Assembly: GCA_035529735.1 (NCBI GenBank)
Contig: DATKWE010000106.1
Coordinates: 1-5,088, forward strand
Length of the DNA stretch: 5,088 bases
Reading direction: 5' to 3'
DNA from: JAAXQD01 sp035529735
Lineage (GTDB): Bacteria; Desulfobacterota; Desulfobacteria; Desulfobacterales; UBA11574
Position 1 is the first letter of the stretch; each line of letters starts with the position of its first letter. Shown here piece by piece: positions 4,950-5,088 of the stretch. Under the pieces are notes generated by a model that worked only from the letters and a program-made list of their open reading frames with translations, was not told the DNA's origin and did no database searches. Position numbers and translations under genes: made by a program.

Positions 4950-5088
4950 TTATTTGAGTTTGAATTCAACGTACCGGCCAGAGAAAAATGATACAACAAA
5001 AAGCATCATGAACGCTTATATTCCATTGAATCACAGGATGTTATTCAATCATGGCAAACAGCGACACTATAAAAATTTAAAAGAATTG

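Larger units (their letters stand above)
4499..5088. other. Stretch of about 590 bases without a convincing gene
   Basis: No frame here has both a start with a ribosome binding site and a recognisable product. Apart from the hairpin and the sigma-54 match listed separately, three things stand out. AGTGCACA at 4531-4538 is repeated inverted at 4843-4850. A plus-strand frame without a start (about 4519-4662) encodes KCTLCG and further cysteines. On the minus strand, a frame beginning at ATG 4795 gives MIAECKHLVCMQLHKIRFSK, then a TGA, then continues in the same frame to a TAA at 4663-4661. These look like debris of small cysteine-rich genes or a small mobile element. An ATG at 5008 opens a frame to the right edge (27 codons), but it lacks a ribosome binding site. 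Confidence 0.4.

Noticed and set aside
5008..5088. ATG followed by 27 open codons to the right edge, as the start of the sigma-54-driven gene.
   Set aside because: No ribosome binding site precedes it, and the composition is not clearly coding; the real start is more likely outside the window.

Overview
The window looks like a chromosomal piece of an anaerobic sulfate-reducing bacterium of the Desulfobacterota (Desulfobacterales type). This is an inference from gene content: a corrinoid methyl-transfer pair, a Tat-exported solute-binding protein, a YeeE/YedE-type membrane protein, two sigma-54 promoter matches and a decayed IS91-like transposase. No rRNA, tRNA or CRISPR array was seen.

Left half, minus strand, read right to left. 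A sigma-54 promoter match (2513-2529) with a possible activator palindrome about 130-150 bases upstream (2634-2650) faces a two-gene unit. The first gene is a UroD/MtaA-type zinc methyltransferase (2279-1131). The second, 23 bases on, is a B12-binding corrinoid protein (1107-463). After a gap of 249 bases, a third gene on the same strand starts at 213 and runs off the left edge. It encodes a Tat signal protein, perhaps a TRAP-type substrate-binding protein. Together they suggest uptake of a methylated compound followed by methyl transfer through a protein-bound corrinoid. The substrate is unknown, and no separate MttB-like methyltransferase lies in the window.

Middle, about 2280-3277. This stretch of roughly 1 kb has no intact gene. 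It holds the long leader of the methyltransferase unit, a minus-strand C-terminal remnant of an IS91-like transposase broken by several frameshifts (about 2752-3067), and two weaker protein-like fragments (2353-2484 plus, 3055-3204 minus).

Right half, plus strand. A YeeE/YedE-family membrane protein (3278-4498, probably starting at TTG) has the conserved cysteines of sulfur-compound transporters. Beyond it are about 590 bases without a convincing gene. They contain a perfect GC-rich hairpin (4806-4830), a pair of short inverted ends (4531 and 4850), cysteine-rich broken frames, and a second sigma-54 promoter match (4934-4949) pointing out of the window to the right.
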